Below, piece by piece: positions 46,612 through 55,196 of a stretch of DNA of 64,000 bases (position 1 is the stretch's first letter; every line of letters starts with the position of its first letter). The notes beneath the pieces are model-generated. The model made no database searches and had not been told where the DNA came from. It saw only the letters and a program-made list of their open reading frames with translations. Both the position numbers and the translations under genes were made by a program. Source of the stretch: Burkholderia ubonensis subsp. mesacidophila (GTDB lineage Bacteria > Pseudomonadota > Gammaproteobacteria > Burkholderiales > Burkholderiaceae); the NCBI RefSeq assembly GCF_002097715.1, contig NZ_CP020738.1, positions 1,612,001-1,676,000 of the forward strand, read 5' to 3'.

Positions 46612-47544
46612 TCAGCGGCCGACGCGATTCGTCAGCGTGACGCCGGCGATCACGAGCACGCCGCCGACGAGCATCGACTGCGTCAGCGATTCGCCGAGCA
46701 GGACCACGGACAGCAGCACTCCGAACACCGGCACGAGATTGGTGAACACCGCGGTGCGGGCCGGGCCCAGTGCGCGGATGCCCTGCGAGTACCAGACGAA
46801 CGCGACGACGGTGCCGACCGCGCCGAGATACGCCATCGCGCCGACCGCTTGCCAGGTGAGCGGGGCGGTCGCGCCCGCGTGCGTATCCAGCAGGCTCGCG
46901 CCGAGCAGCAATGCGAGTCCCCAGAGCGTCGCATAAGTGGTCGACACGAGCGGTGACAGCCCGTCGAGCGCGTAGCGGCCGATGACGGTATACGCAGCCC
47001 AGCTGGCAACCGCGCACAGCATGTAGCGTTCCCCGGCGCCGAACGTGCTGTGCAGGTCGGTGAGGACCAGCATGAGCTGCCCGCGGCTGATCACGACCAG
47101 CGCACCGAACAGCGCCAGCGCGATGCCCGCCCAGCGGGCCGGCGTAAGCCGCTCGCGGAACCCGACCGACAGCAGGAGCGCCGTCGCGACCGGATTCAGC
47201 GCGACGAACAGCGCGGTGCGTCCCGCCGGCATGCGCGCCAGCGCGGCAAAGAAACACAGGTTGTAGAGGAAGATGCCCGTCACGCCGAGCCCGAAGGTCG
47301 CCAGAAGCTGCCGGCCGTTCAATCTCGGCAGGCGTCCTTCGACTTTCCACGTCAGACCCGCCAGCAACAGCGCCGCGATCGCGAATCGTCCGGTCGCGGC
47401 TGTCGTCGCGGGCAGCGACGCGGCGAGCACGCGGCCCGCGATGAAGGTGCCGCCCCAGAACAGTGCGACCAGGGTGAGCTTGACGTAGATCCCGTTGGGC
47501 GACAGCGCTTTGGCTGCGGCGACCGGTGTGGCGGGTGCGTTCAT
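46612..47544 (-). CDS. EamA/DMT-family transporter
   Basis: 310 aa with about ten hydrophobic helices in two EamA repeats. The first begins KLTLVALFWGGTFIAGRVLA and the second YMLCAVASWAAYTVIGRYAL. The conserved 'ARMPAGRTALFVALNPVATALL' and 'FTNLVPVFGVLLSVVLLGE' ends of helices are typical of drug/metabolite exporters (RhaT/YdcZ-like). The substrate cannot be predicted. It is transcribed in the same direction as the AEC transporter and LysR genes upstream, with 55 bases to the AEC gene. Confidence 0.88.
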   Translation of the reverse strand: MNAPATPVAAAKALSPNGIYVKLTLVALFWGGTFIAGRVLAASLPATTAATGRFAIAALLLAGLTWKVEGRLPRLNGRQLLATFGLGVTGIFLYNLCFFAALARMPAGRTALFVALNPVATALLLSVGFRERLTPARWAGIALALFGALVVISRGQLMLVLTDLHSTFGAGERYMLCAVASWAAYTVIGRYALDGLSPLVSTTYATLWGLALLLGASLLDTHAGATAPLTWQAVGAMAYLGAVGTVVAFVWYSQGIRALGPARTAVFTNLVPVFGVLLSVVLLGESLTQSMLVGGVLVIAGVTLTNRVGR

Positions 47545-47599
47545 GTTTTCGACAGGGTGGGATGGAAAGTCGTGTGGGCAACGGATCGCGCCGACGGCA

Positions 47600-48532
47600 T
47601 CATCGAAGCGCCGACGCCGCGACGAGCGTGGTCAGCACGGCCGGCATCGCGATCGTCGCGAACAGCGTCTGGAATGCGGTGATGCCGGCCATCAGCGGCG
47701 CGTCGCCGCCGAGCTGGCGCGCCATCAGGTACGACGCCGACGACGTCGGCAGCGCCTGGAACAGCAGCGCCACCGTGAGGGCCGCGTCGCCGAGCCCGAG
47801 CGCGCGCCCCGCGACGAGCGTGAGCAGCGGCATCGCGACGAACTTGAACGCCGACGCAACGCAGACCGGTTGCATCCACGCGCGCGCGGCGTCGAACGTC
47901 AAGGCCGCGCCCACGCACAGCAGGCCGAGCGGCATCGACGCGGCGCCGAGCGCGCGCACGGCCGGTTCGATCGCGGGCGGGAACGTCGCGCCGCTGGCCT
48001 GCATCGCGATCCCGATTGCGCAGGCCACCACCAGCGGATTCGACACGATCTGGCGCACGAGCGCGGCGACACCCAGGCGCGTCGATCCGTAGCGCGCGAA
48101 CACCAGCACGCACATCAGGTTGACGGTCGGGACGATCGCGGCGACGCACACGGCGGCCAGCGCAATGCCCTGGGCGCCGAACAGGCCCGCGGCCAGCGAT
48201 GCGCCGACGTAGTTGTTGAAGCGCACCGCGCCCTGGAATACCGACGTGAAGCCGGCGCCGTCCACGCGCACGAACGGGCGGATCAGCAACAGCGTCGCCG
48301 CGACGGCCACCGTCGAGCCGACCAGCGCGAGCGCGAGCGGCGCCACGGCGAGCGATTGCAGTCGGGCGTTCGCGAGCCCGTGTGCGAACAGCGCGGGCAA
48401 CAGCACGTAATAGCACAGGCGCTCGGCGGACGGCCAGAACGCGTCGGCCACGAAGCCGGTGCGCTTGAGCCCGTGGCCGAGCGCGACCAGCAGTGCGACC
48501 GGCGCCAGCGCGAGCAGGACGGCCCCGATCAT
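47600..48532 (-). CDS. AEC-family (auxin efflux carrier-like) transporter
   Basis: 310 aa with ten predicted helices. The opening MIGAVLLALAPVALLVALGH and the later FQGAVRFNNYVGASLAAGLFG, ARYGSTRLG and LPTSSASYLMARQLGGDAPL are characteristic of AEC transporters, including the N and P breaks in crossing helices. Bacterial members move dicarboxylates or small organic acids; the substrate here is open. The LysR gene 149 bases upstream, in the same direction, may regulate it. Confidence 0.88.
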   Translation of the reverse strand: MIGAVLLALAPVALLVALGHGLKRTGFVADAFWPSAERLCYYVLLPALFAHGLANARLQSLAVAPLALALVGSTVAVAATLLLIRPFVRVDGAGFTSVFQGAVRFNNYVGASLAAGLFGAQGIALAAVCVAAIVPTVNLMCVLVFARYGSTRLGVAALVRQIVSNPLVVACAIGIAMQASGATFPPAIEPAVRALGAASMPLGLLCVGAALTFDAARAWMQPVCVASAFKFVAMPLLTLVAGRALGLGDAALTVALLFQALPTSSASYLMARQLGGDAPLMAGITAFQTLFATIAMPAVLTTLVAASALR

Positions 48533-48681
48533 CGCTGCGCTCGCGCACGCATCACGCGCGCCGGCGATGCGGCCGGGCGATGGGGCAATACGGGAATCCG
48601 TCCGGCGTGCGGCATGGCGACGAGCGTTCGAGCGAGTGGCGACGCCGCCAAGTTAACACGCGCAGGCAACAGGAATAATTG

Positions 48682-49587
48682 TTAATTATCGTCCGTCCAA
48701 TGAGAAATGCTCATGGATGACGCGGTGACTTCCGCGGCCAGCGCGCGGGCGAAGCGCTCCGCCGGGCGCGACTGATGCTCGAGCAGCACGACGGCGCGCG
48801 CCATTTGCGGCTCGCCGAACGGCAAGCGGGTCACCGCGGGCAGGCGCGCCAGCGTCGCGTCGGAGAGCGCGACGATCGCGGCGCCCAGGCCGCTCGCGAC
48901 CATGCGGACGATCGTCTCCGTGCTGTCCAGGACCATTTCCTCGCGCACCCGCACGCCGAGCCGGCGCAGCTCCGCGGCAATCATGCGGCCCGCCCACGCC
49001 TGCGCATCGAAGCGGATGAACGGCAGCGCTTCGAGCAGCGCGCCCGCGTCCCGCTCCGTGCAGTGCGGCGGGGCGAGCAGCCAGAAGCGATCCTCGTAGA
49101 GCGGGGTCCAGGTCAGTTCGGCCGGATGGGGTTTGACGGGGCGCGTCGTGATCGCCGCATCGAGCTCGCCGGCGGCGACGCGCTGCGCGAGCTCCGCCGA
49201 CATCCCGGCGGACACGTGCACGCGCAGCGACGGATGCGCGTGACGCAGCGCGAGCAGCGCGTCGGGCAACGGGCCGGCCAGCGTGGTCTGGATCGCGCCG
49301 ATCCGCAGGCGGCCGACCAGCTTCTTTTCGTCGCTGAGCGCGTCGGGAATCCGGTCGACCATCGCGAGGATCTGCTCGGCCTGCGCGACCAGGATGCGGC
49401 CCGCCTCGGTCAGCGTGGGCTGCCTGCGCGACCGGTCGAACAACTGGACGTTGAATTCGCTTTCGAGCGTCTTGATCTGCAGGCTCACCGCCGACTGCGT
49501 GAGCCCGATGGCTTCGCCGGCCCGGGCGAAGGTCCGGTAGCGGGCGATCGCCACCAGCGTTCTGAATGCGCGTAGTGACATGGACAT
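48682..49587 (-). CDS. LysR-family transcriptional regulator
   Basis: 301 aa from MSMSLRAFRTLVAIARYRTF; an in-frame ATG 20 codons upstream adds a non-family leader. A full N-terminal HTH (AGEAIGLTQSAVSLQIKTLE, then FNVQLFDRSRRQPTLTEAG) is followed by the effector-binding domain. It lies upstream of the AEC and DMT transporter genes, in line with them, so control of that transport unit is likely but unproven. Its own start region faces the DUF2239/carotenoid oxygenase promoter, 193 bases away. Confidence 0.9.
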   Translation of the reverse strand: MSMSLRAFRTLVAIARYRTFARAGEAIGLTQSAVSLQIKTLESEFNVQLFDRSRRQPTLTEAGRILVAQAEQILAMVDRIPDALSDEKKLVGRLRIGAIQTTLAGPLPDALLALRHAHPSLRVHVSAGMSAELAQRVAAGELDAAITTRPVKPHPAELTWTPLYEDRFWLLAPPHCTERDAGALLEALPFIRFDAQAWAGRMIAAELRRLGVRVREEMVLDSTETIVRMVASGLGAAIVALSDATLARLPAVTRLPFGEPQMARAVVLLEHQSRPAERFARALAAEVTASSMSISHWTDDN

Positions 49588-49693
49588 GCTGACGTGGGCA
49601 GCCGGACAGAAAAAAGGGGCGGCAGCGTGCCGGCTCGCGCTCATCATGCCCGCGCGCCGTCAATCGGGCAACCGACGCGCTGACACGGTTTCA

Positions 49694-49743
49694 AATTTAT
49701 ACCCGGGTAATATTGACACCCGATTTACACCCGGGTATAAATT
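49694..49743 (+). promoter_or_regulatory. Promoter with paired palindromic operators upstream of the DUF2239 operon
   Basis: TTGACA (49713-49718) and TATAAA (49736-49741) form a near-consensus sigma-70 promoter with a 17-base spacer. Two inverted 14-base arms, AATTTATACCCGGG (49694-49707) and CCCGGGTATAAATT (49730-49743), flank and overlap it: one lies just upstream of -35, the other covers -10. Each contains the palindromic core ACCCGGGT. A dimeric repressor bound at both sites would block RNA polymerase. The ATG of the DUF2239 gene is 36 bases downstream. Confidence 0.75.
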
Positions 49744-49779
49744 GAGCCGTTCAACTTCACGATGGATAGGAGGAGCAGC

Positions 49780-50409
49780 ATGCATTCCGGTTCGTACACG
49801 GCTTTTGAAGGCTATCGGCGGCTCGCCACGGGTCCGCTTGCTACGGTCGCGCTCACGGTCAGACGGGCGAACGATGCGGGTCCCGCCGCCACGGTGCTGA
49901 TCTTCGACGACGCGACCGGCCGTTCGATCGACATCGATACGCGCGGCTCGGACGATGAGATCCGCGCGCGCTTCGAACCACCGCGAGAACACGCGCCAGC
50001 GCCGACGGACGCGGAGGCCCGCGTGGACGAGCCGCGCGGCCGGGGCCGCCCGAAGCTCGGCGTGGTGTCGCGCGAGGTCACGCTGCTGCCGCGCCATTGG
50101 GACTGGCTGGGCGCGCAGCCCGGCGGCGCGTCGGTCGTGTTGCGCAAGCTCGTCGACGAAGCCCGGCGCGCGCGGGCAACGGAAGACCGCAGCCGCGTGG
50201 CGAAGGATCGGGCCTATCACTTCATGTCGGCGATCGGGGGCGATCTGGCCGGCTTCGAGGAGGCGGCGCGCGCGCTGTACGCGAACGATCACGCCCGGAT
50301 GGGCGAGCTGATCGCGGCCTGGCCCGGCGACGTGCGCGATCACGCGCTCGCACTCGCGCTCGGCAAGATTCCGCCGGGCGCGGCCGACGATCAACCGCTG
50401 GAGCCCTGA
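49780..50409 (+). CDS. DUF2239 family protein
   Basis: 209 aa from MHSGSYTAFEGYRRLATG, behind AGGAGGAGC; a start 6 codons upstream is less well placed. The pattern is DUF2239: an N-terminal beta domain (VLIFDDATGRSIDIDTRGS), a basic Pro/Arg linker (RGRGRPKLGVVSREVTLLPR), then a helical C-terminus (GGASVVLRKLVDEARRA, KDRAYHFMSAIGGDLAGFEE). The RGRPKLGV...LLPRHWDWL segment resembles the core of small ribbon-type DNA-binding proteins, so autoregulation at the palindromes upstream is possible. The function is otherwise unknown. It is co-transcribed with the carotenoid oxygenase gene. Confidence 0.86.
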   Translation: MHSGSYTAFEGYRRLATGPLATVALTVRRANDAGPAATVLIFDDATGRSIDIDTRGSDDEIRARFEPPREHAPAPTDAEARVDEPRGRGRPKLGVVSREVTLLPRHWDWLGAQPGGASVVLRKLVDEARRARATEDRSRVAKDRAYHFMSAIGGDLAGFEEAARALYANDHARMGELIAAWPGDVRDHALALALGKIPPGAADDQPLEP

Positions 50410-50413
50410 CGAC

Positions 50414-51745
50414 ATGACGACGTTCGATCTGAATGGCGGCGCGGTGGCGCCGGTCGCGGATGAAGTCGATCTTCATGACCTGCGCATCACCGGAAGCATC
50501 CCGTGCGACCTCGACGGGACCCTGCTGCGCAACGGCCCGAATCCGCTGCGCGGCCGATTCACCGGCAACGACGTGCTGTCGTGGTGGCCGGAATCCGCGA
50601 TGCTGCATGCGCTGTCGTTCGACGGCGGCCGCGTGACCGGCTACCGCAACCGGTGGGCCCGCACGCGGCGCTGGGCGGACGTGTTCGCGCCGGAGCGGGC
50701 GGCATCGCTGCCCGACACCAATCCGAACGTGAACGTGCTGCGGCACGCGGGGGAACTGTTGGCGCTGGCCGAAGGCGGCATGCCGCTGGCGATCGGCGGC
50801 GATCTCGACGCGTTCGGCGTGCCGACGCGGCATGCGGGGCTGGCGGGCGGCATGACCGCGCATCCGAAGGTCGATCCGCGCACCGGCGAACTGATGACGT
50901 TTCGCGCGCACTGGGAGGCGCCGTGGCTGCGTTACGGCGTCCATGATGCACAGGGGCGGCAGACCGTCGACGTCGAGATCGACGTGCCGGCGCCGTCGAT
51001 GATGCACGACATGGCGATCACCGCGACCCACAGCATCCTGCTCGACCTCAACGTCGGCTACGACTTCTCGATGCTGTCGCAAGGACACCGGATGCCGCTG
51101 CGTTGGCACGACGAGCGCCGGGCGCGCCTCGGCGTGATCCCGCGTCACGGCGGCGTGGTGCGCTGGTTCGACATCGCGCCGTGCTTCATCCAGCACGTCG
51201 TGAACGCGTACGACAGCGACGATGCGACGATCGTGCTCGATGCGGTGCGATACCCGTGGTTCCTGCGGGTCGGCAAGCATCCCGGCGCGTTCGAGGACAA
51301 CCCGCTGGGCGTGCTGTGGCGCTACGTGATCGACCTCGATCGAGGAACGGTCGCCGAGACGCGGATTGGGGAAGCGGGCATTGAATTGCCGCGCATCAAC
51401 GAAGACCGGACGGGCGGCGCGTACCGGTTCTTCTATGCGGTCGAACAGCCGACCAATGCGGAACTTCGCGGCATCGTCCGCTACGACCTCGAGCAAGGAA
51501 CGGTCGCACGTTACGACGTGCCCGAGGGCGACCAGAACAGCGAGCCGGTGTTCGTGTCCCGCGCCGGGTCGTCCGCCGAGGACGACGGTTGGGTGCTCGC
51601 ATGGGTGTACCGTCGCGCGACCGATACCAGCGACCTCGTCATTCTCGACGCGCGCCGCATCGAGCGCGGGCCGGTTGCGACCGTCCATCTGCCGAGGCGC
51701 GTGCCGGCGGGATTTCATGGCGCGTGGGTGCCCGGCACGCGCTGA
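50414..51745 (+). CDS. Carotenoid oxygenase (RPE65/CCD family)
   Basis: 443 aa. It cleaves a double bond in carotenoids, stilbenes or similar polyenes with a non-haem iron. The four iron-binding His are all visible in their family contexts: His150 (GMTAHPKVDP), His198 (MHDMAITATH), His261 (CFIQHVVNAYD) and His435 (FHGAWVP). The opening GTLLRNGPNPLRG is also a family signature. The length is normal. It starts 4 bases after the DUF2239 stop. The substrate cannot be decided from the sequence; bacterial members often act on apocarotenoids or lignin-derived stilbenes. Confidence 0.92.
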   Translation: MTTFDLNGGAVAPVADEVDLHDLRITGSIPCDLDGTLLRNGPNPLRGRFTGNDVLSWWPESAMLHALSFDGGRVTGYRNRWARTRRWADVFAPERAASLPDTNPNVNVLRHAGELLALAEGGMPLAIGGDLDAFGVPTRHAGLAGGMTAHPKVDPRTGELMTFRAHWEAPWLRYGVHDAQGRQTVDVEIDVPAPSMMHDMAITATHSILLDLNVGYDFSMLSQGHRMPLRWHDERRARLGVIPRHGGVVRWFDIAPCFIQHVVNAYDSDDATIVLDAVRYPWFLRVGKHPGAFEDNPLGVLWRYVIDLDRGTVAETRIGEAGIELPRINEDRTGGAYRFFYAVEQPTNAELRGIVRYDLEQGTVARYDVPEGDQNSEPVFVSRAGSSAEDDGWVLAWVYRRATDTSDLVILDARRIERGPVATVHLPRRVPAGFHGAWVPGTR

Positions 51746-51775
51746 CCCGCGGACAGGCCGTGCGGGTCGCGCCCG

Positions 51776-52714
51776 TCAAACCCACAGCCGATACAGCCAG
51801 AACGACTCGTCGTCGGCGAAGCGTTGCGCGAACTCGCTCGGCGAGAATCCGGTGATGCGCTTGGACGTCCGGCTCAGATGGGCCTGATCGGCGAATCCCT
51901 CGTCGAGCGCCAGCGTCGCCCAGTCGAACGGATGCCCGGTCTCGTAGCGCTCGCGCGCCGCGAAGAACAGGCCTTCGGTCCTGACGAGCGCCTGCCACTC
52001 GCGCAGCGATCGCCCGCTGTAGGACTTGATGCGGCGCTCGACCTGACGCGGACTTTGCGTGCGCCGCCATTCGCGCGCCTGCCATGCGAGGCGGCCGACC
52101 CAGTGCCGGCCTGCGTCGCGCAGCGACGACAGGCCTGAACCCTCGCCCCGATGCGCGCGCCAGCGCGGCGCGAGATGGCGCTCCAGCGCGGCCAGCGTGG
52201 CCGCGTCGTCGTCGGCGCCGGACAGCGCATCGCAGAGCGGCCGCCAGTCGTCGCCGAGCAGTTCGCGCGCATCGACAAAGCGGTCGTGGATCGCGGGCAG
52301 CGCGACGCCGAACAGCGCGCGCGCGGCATCGGCGGTGAAACACGCGATGCCGCCGCGTCCGGTCGTCGGCGCCCAGCTCGTCAGCGGCCGCGACTGGCTG
52401 CCGGAAAGCATCACGGTGGCGCCGAACGGCTCCCAGCGCGGGCCGTCCGCCGTCTGCTCGACGAGCCCCACGCCGAAGTCGCGATACCACGACAGGCACA
52501 CGAACGGCGAAGCCGCGAAGTGGGTCAGGTTTTGCGCGTCGCTCAGCGCGAAGCCGCGCGTGTCGCGGCAGATGATCGCAACGACCGCGCCTTGCAACGC
52601 AAGCGGCGCGGGATACAGCCGGCCGTGAGGCGGCCGGCCGCCGCTCAACGCACGGGGCGCGCGCGCGAACGGATCGGGGCACGGCGTCAAGGTCGGTAGC
52701 GGGGCGCAGGACAT
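51776..52714 (-). CDS. AraC-family transcriptional regulator
   Basis: 312 aa from MSCAPLPTLTPCPDPF at 52714; the frame stays open far beyond this, through the opposite strand of the P450 gene, as an antisense shadow. The C-terminal double HTH is clear (VERRIKSYSGRSLREWQALVR, then WATLALDEGFADQAHLSRTSKRITGFSPSEFAQRF). The N-terminal ~200 residues would sense an unknown signal. It is divergent from the cytochrome P450 gene with 87 bases or less between starts, so it probably controls that gene. It converges on the carotenoid oxygenase gene. Confidence 0.87.
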   Translation of the reverse strand: MSCAPLPTLTPCPDPFARAPRALSGGRPPHGRLYPAPLALQGAVVAIICRDTRGFALSDAQNLTHFAASPFVCLSWYRDFGVGLVEQTADGPRWEPFGATVMLSGSQSRPLTSWAPTTGRGGIACFTADAARALFGVALPAIHDRFVDARELLGDDWRPLCDALSGADDDAATLAALERHLAPRWRAHRGEGSGLSSLRDAGRHWVGRLAWQAREWRRTQSPRQVERRIKSYSGRSLREWQALVRTEGLFFAARERYETGHPFDWATLALDEGFADQAHLSRTSKRITGFSPSEFAQRFADDESFWLYRLWV

Positions 52715-52801
52715 GACGGGGCAGTATAGGGAGGCGCAACCCGCGTGTCGATGTCGTTTGCGTTCAAGACCGCCAATCGGTGCGCGCGGACAATGCGCCG
52801 C

Positions 52802-54229
52802 ATGAACACACGATCCCATACCCAATGCCCGTTCCACGCGGAAGCGCCGTCGCCCGCGCCCGCGCTTCACCCGCCCGGCGTGTGGCCGCCGGGGCCGCGC
52901 GCCGGCCTGACCGGTTGGGGGCTGTTGCGCGCCATGTCGCGCGACCTGCTCGGCACGCTGGCCGGATGGCGGCAGACCTACGGCGACGTCGTTCACCTGC
53001 GCATGTGGCCCGAGCATGCGGTCGTGGTCACCGACCCGCAGCTCGTCCGCGAATTGCTGGTCACGCACCACGACGCGCTGGTGAGATGGGAGCGCGGCAC
53101 GCGCGTATTCGGGCAGGTCCACGGACACAGCGTGCTGATCGCCGAGGGCGACGCATGGCGCGACAAGCGGCAGGCGTTGCAGCCGAGCTTCATGCCGAAG
53201 GCGGTCCAGGGCTTCGTCCCGACGATCGCGGGGACGGCCGGTCATGCGCTCGCGCAGTGGCCCGCGCACGATCCACGCTGGCCGATCGAAAGCGCGCTGA
53301 CGTCGCTGGCGATGGACGTGATCGTGCGCACGATGTTCTCCGACGTGATCGGCGACGACACACGCGAGGCCGAGGCCGCCGTGCGCACCGTGAGCGCAGC
53401 GGCCAACGCCGAGTTCTACCAGCCGTGGAGCGCGCCGGACTGGATGCCGTGGAAGCGGCGCAAGGCACGGGCCTCGGCGGTGCTGAACGACCTGATCGAT
53501 CGGCAGCTGCACGCGCGTCTCGACGTGCCGGACAGCGCGTGGCCGGACGACCTGCTGTCCCGGCTGTTGCGCCTGCACCGGGCGAACGCGCGCAGCTGGC
53601 CGTTGCGGGCGGTGCGCGACGAATGCATGACGGCATTCCTCGCCGGACACGAAACGACGGCGGCGACGCTGACGTGGTGGGCCTGGTGCATGGCGTCGAA
53701 TCCGGCGGCCCAGGCCGTGGCGCGGGAGGAAGTCGCGCGCGTGCTGGGCGGCCGCGCGCCGACGGCGGAGAAGCGGCCGTTGCTGCGCTATCTGGCGCAG
53801 ACGCTCGAAGAGACGCTGCGCCTGTATCCGGCGGCGCCGATCCTGATCAGCCGTCGCGCGTTGCGGCCGATCGCGTTGGGCGGGTGGCAGTTGCCCGCGC
53901 GGACGCTGTTCATGCTGCCGCTGCAGCTCATGCATGACGACCCGAGATGGTTCCCCGAGCCGGACGCATTCCGGCCGGAGCGCTTCGCCGAGGATGCGCC
54001 GGCCGTGCCGCGCGGCGCGTACATGCCGTTCGGCACCGGGCCGCGGGTCTGTCTCGGGCAGCATCTGGCGACGACCGAGATGATCGTGATCGCCGCGATG
54101 CTGTTGCAGCGTTTCGAACTGTCGGTGCCGGCGGGGATGACCGCGCCGCGGCCCGTGCTGAACGTGACGCTGCGGCCGGACCGGCCGTTGCAGCTTGGGA
54201 TCGCGGCGATCGACCCGGGGGCGGACTGA
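52802..54229 (+). CDS. Cytochrome P450
   Basis: 475 aa from MNTRSHTQCPFHAE (earlier in-frame ATGs at 52745 and 52793 are possible). The haem-binding loop FGTGPRVCLGQ has the ligand Cys417; the I-helix oxygen-activation motif AGHETT, the K-helix ETLR and the FRPERF segment are all present. It is an oxygen-activating monooxygenase that needs separate redox partners, none of which is encoded nearby. The substrate is unknown. Control by the divergent AraC regulator is likely. Confidence 0.93.
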   Translation: MNTRSHTQCPFHAEAPSPAPALHPPGVWPPGPRAGLTGWGLLRAMSRDLLGTLAGWRQTYGDVVHLRMWPEHAVVVTDPQLVRELLVTHHDALVRWERGTRVFGQVHGHSVLIAEGDAWRDKRQALQPSFMPKAVQGFVPTIAGTAGHALAQWPAHDPRWPIESALTSLAMDVIVRTMFSDVIGDDTREAEAAVRTVSAAANAEFYQPWSAPDWMPWKRRKARASAVLNDLIDRQLHARLDVPDSAWPDDLLSRLLRLHRANARSWPLRAVRDECMTAFLAGHETTAATLTWWAWCMASNPAAQAVAREEVARVLGGRAPTAEKRPLLRYLAQTLEETLRLYPAAPILISRRALRPIALGGWQLPARTLFMLPLQLMHDDPRWFPEPDAFRPERFAEDAPAVPRGAYMPFGTGPRVCLGQHLATTEMIVIAAMLLQRFELSVPAGMTAPRPVLNVTLRPDRPLQLGIAAIDPGAD

Positions 54230-54271
54230 TCGGGCAGGCGCGCGGGTTTGTCGACGCCGCAGGACAGTCCG

Positions 54272-55072
54272 TCACGGCGAGTCCCGCTCCCCCAACGCCT
54301 GAATGAACCGCGAAAACAGTTCCGGCTGCGACGAAATCCCGAGTTTCGCGTACAGATGCCGCCGATGCACCTTCACGGTTTCCGGCGAGATCGCGAGCCG
54401 TTCGGCGATCGCCTTCGACGAGTTGCCGCGCAGCACCATCCGCGCGATCGCCATTTCGCGCTCCGTCAGAAGACCCGCCCCGAACCGCGCGAGCGCCTGC
54501 TCGACGCGCGCGCCGAGATCGCCGTCGGGCGCCGCGCGCGCGGCGTCGCCGACCAGCTTCCAGTGCTGGCGGATCGTCGCGAGCACCCACGGCATCGCGG
54601 CCGTCAGCTTGCCGAGCGGCTCGACGTCGAAACGGCTTGCCCCTCCGAGCGACAACGACAGCAGCAGGTCCGGCTGCGCGCGCACCAGAATCTGGATCTC
54701 GTCCTCCCCGACCGCATCGCGGAAATAACTCAGGAAATACTCGCTCTGCCGGAACAGGTCCGGCGCCACTTCCTCGAGCCGATAGCACCCGTCGCCGAGC
54801 CCGTCGTGCGCGGCCTGCAGAAACGGATCGAGCAGATATAACCCGTTGAGGTAAAGCGGCACCGGCGACGGCTTGTCCGTCCCGCCGGTGTCGTATTCGT
54901 CGAGCACGACCGGCACGCCGTCACGGCCGATCGCGGTCGCGAGCGCGTTGTCGAACGGCGCCATCTCGTTGAGCAGCAGCACCAGGAAACGCCAGAAGCG
55001 CGGCTGGCCGAGATGGTCGATCGCGCGACCGAGCGCCTGGTGCATCGCGATTTCCGAAAAGAGACGATCCAT
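54272..55072 (-). CDS. LuxR-family transcriptional regulator
   Basis: 266 aa from MDRLFSEIAMHQALGRAI; upstream in-frame codons lack a ribosome site. The C-terminal LuxR HTH is typical (LLTEREMAIARMVLRGNSSK, then ISPETVKVHRRHLYAKLGI). The N-terminal ~190 residues are an unrecognised sensor region, not an autoinducer or response-receiver domain. It is divergent from the APC permease and P1 peptidase genes (124 bases apart), so it is the probable regulator of that amino acid or peptide module. Confidence 0.88.
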   Translation of the reverse strand: MDRLFSEIAMHQALGRAIDHLGQPRFWRFLVLLLNEMAPFDNALATAIGRDGVPVVLDEYDTGGTDKPSPVPLYLNGLYLLDPFLQAAHDGLGDGCYRLEEVAPDLFRQSEYFLSYFRDAVGEDEIQILVRAQPDLLLSLSLGGASRFDVEPLGKLTAAMPWVLATIRQHWKLVGDAARAAPDGDLGARVEQALARFGAGLLTEREMAIARMVLRGNSSKAIAERLAISPETVKVHRRHLYAKLGISSQPELFSRFIQALGERDSP

Positions 55073-55196
55073 ACCACCACCGGAAGGGCGTAACACGAAG
55101 GGGGAATAGCAGTCTTGAAATTGGCTTCCTAGACTGCCACGCAATCAGGTGGCCCCGAGTATGGGCGTTCAAAAAAACGCAGCACAGGAGAGCAAG

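Noticed and set aside
51776..54064. A 762-codon minus-strand frame across the P450 gene and the AraC gene
   Set aside because: The part beyond 52714 is Arg-rich antisense of the P450 gene; only the AraC part has a family pattern.
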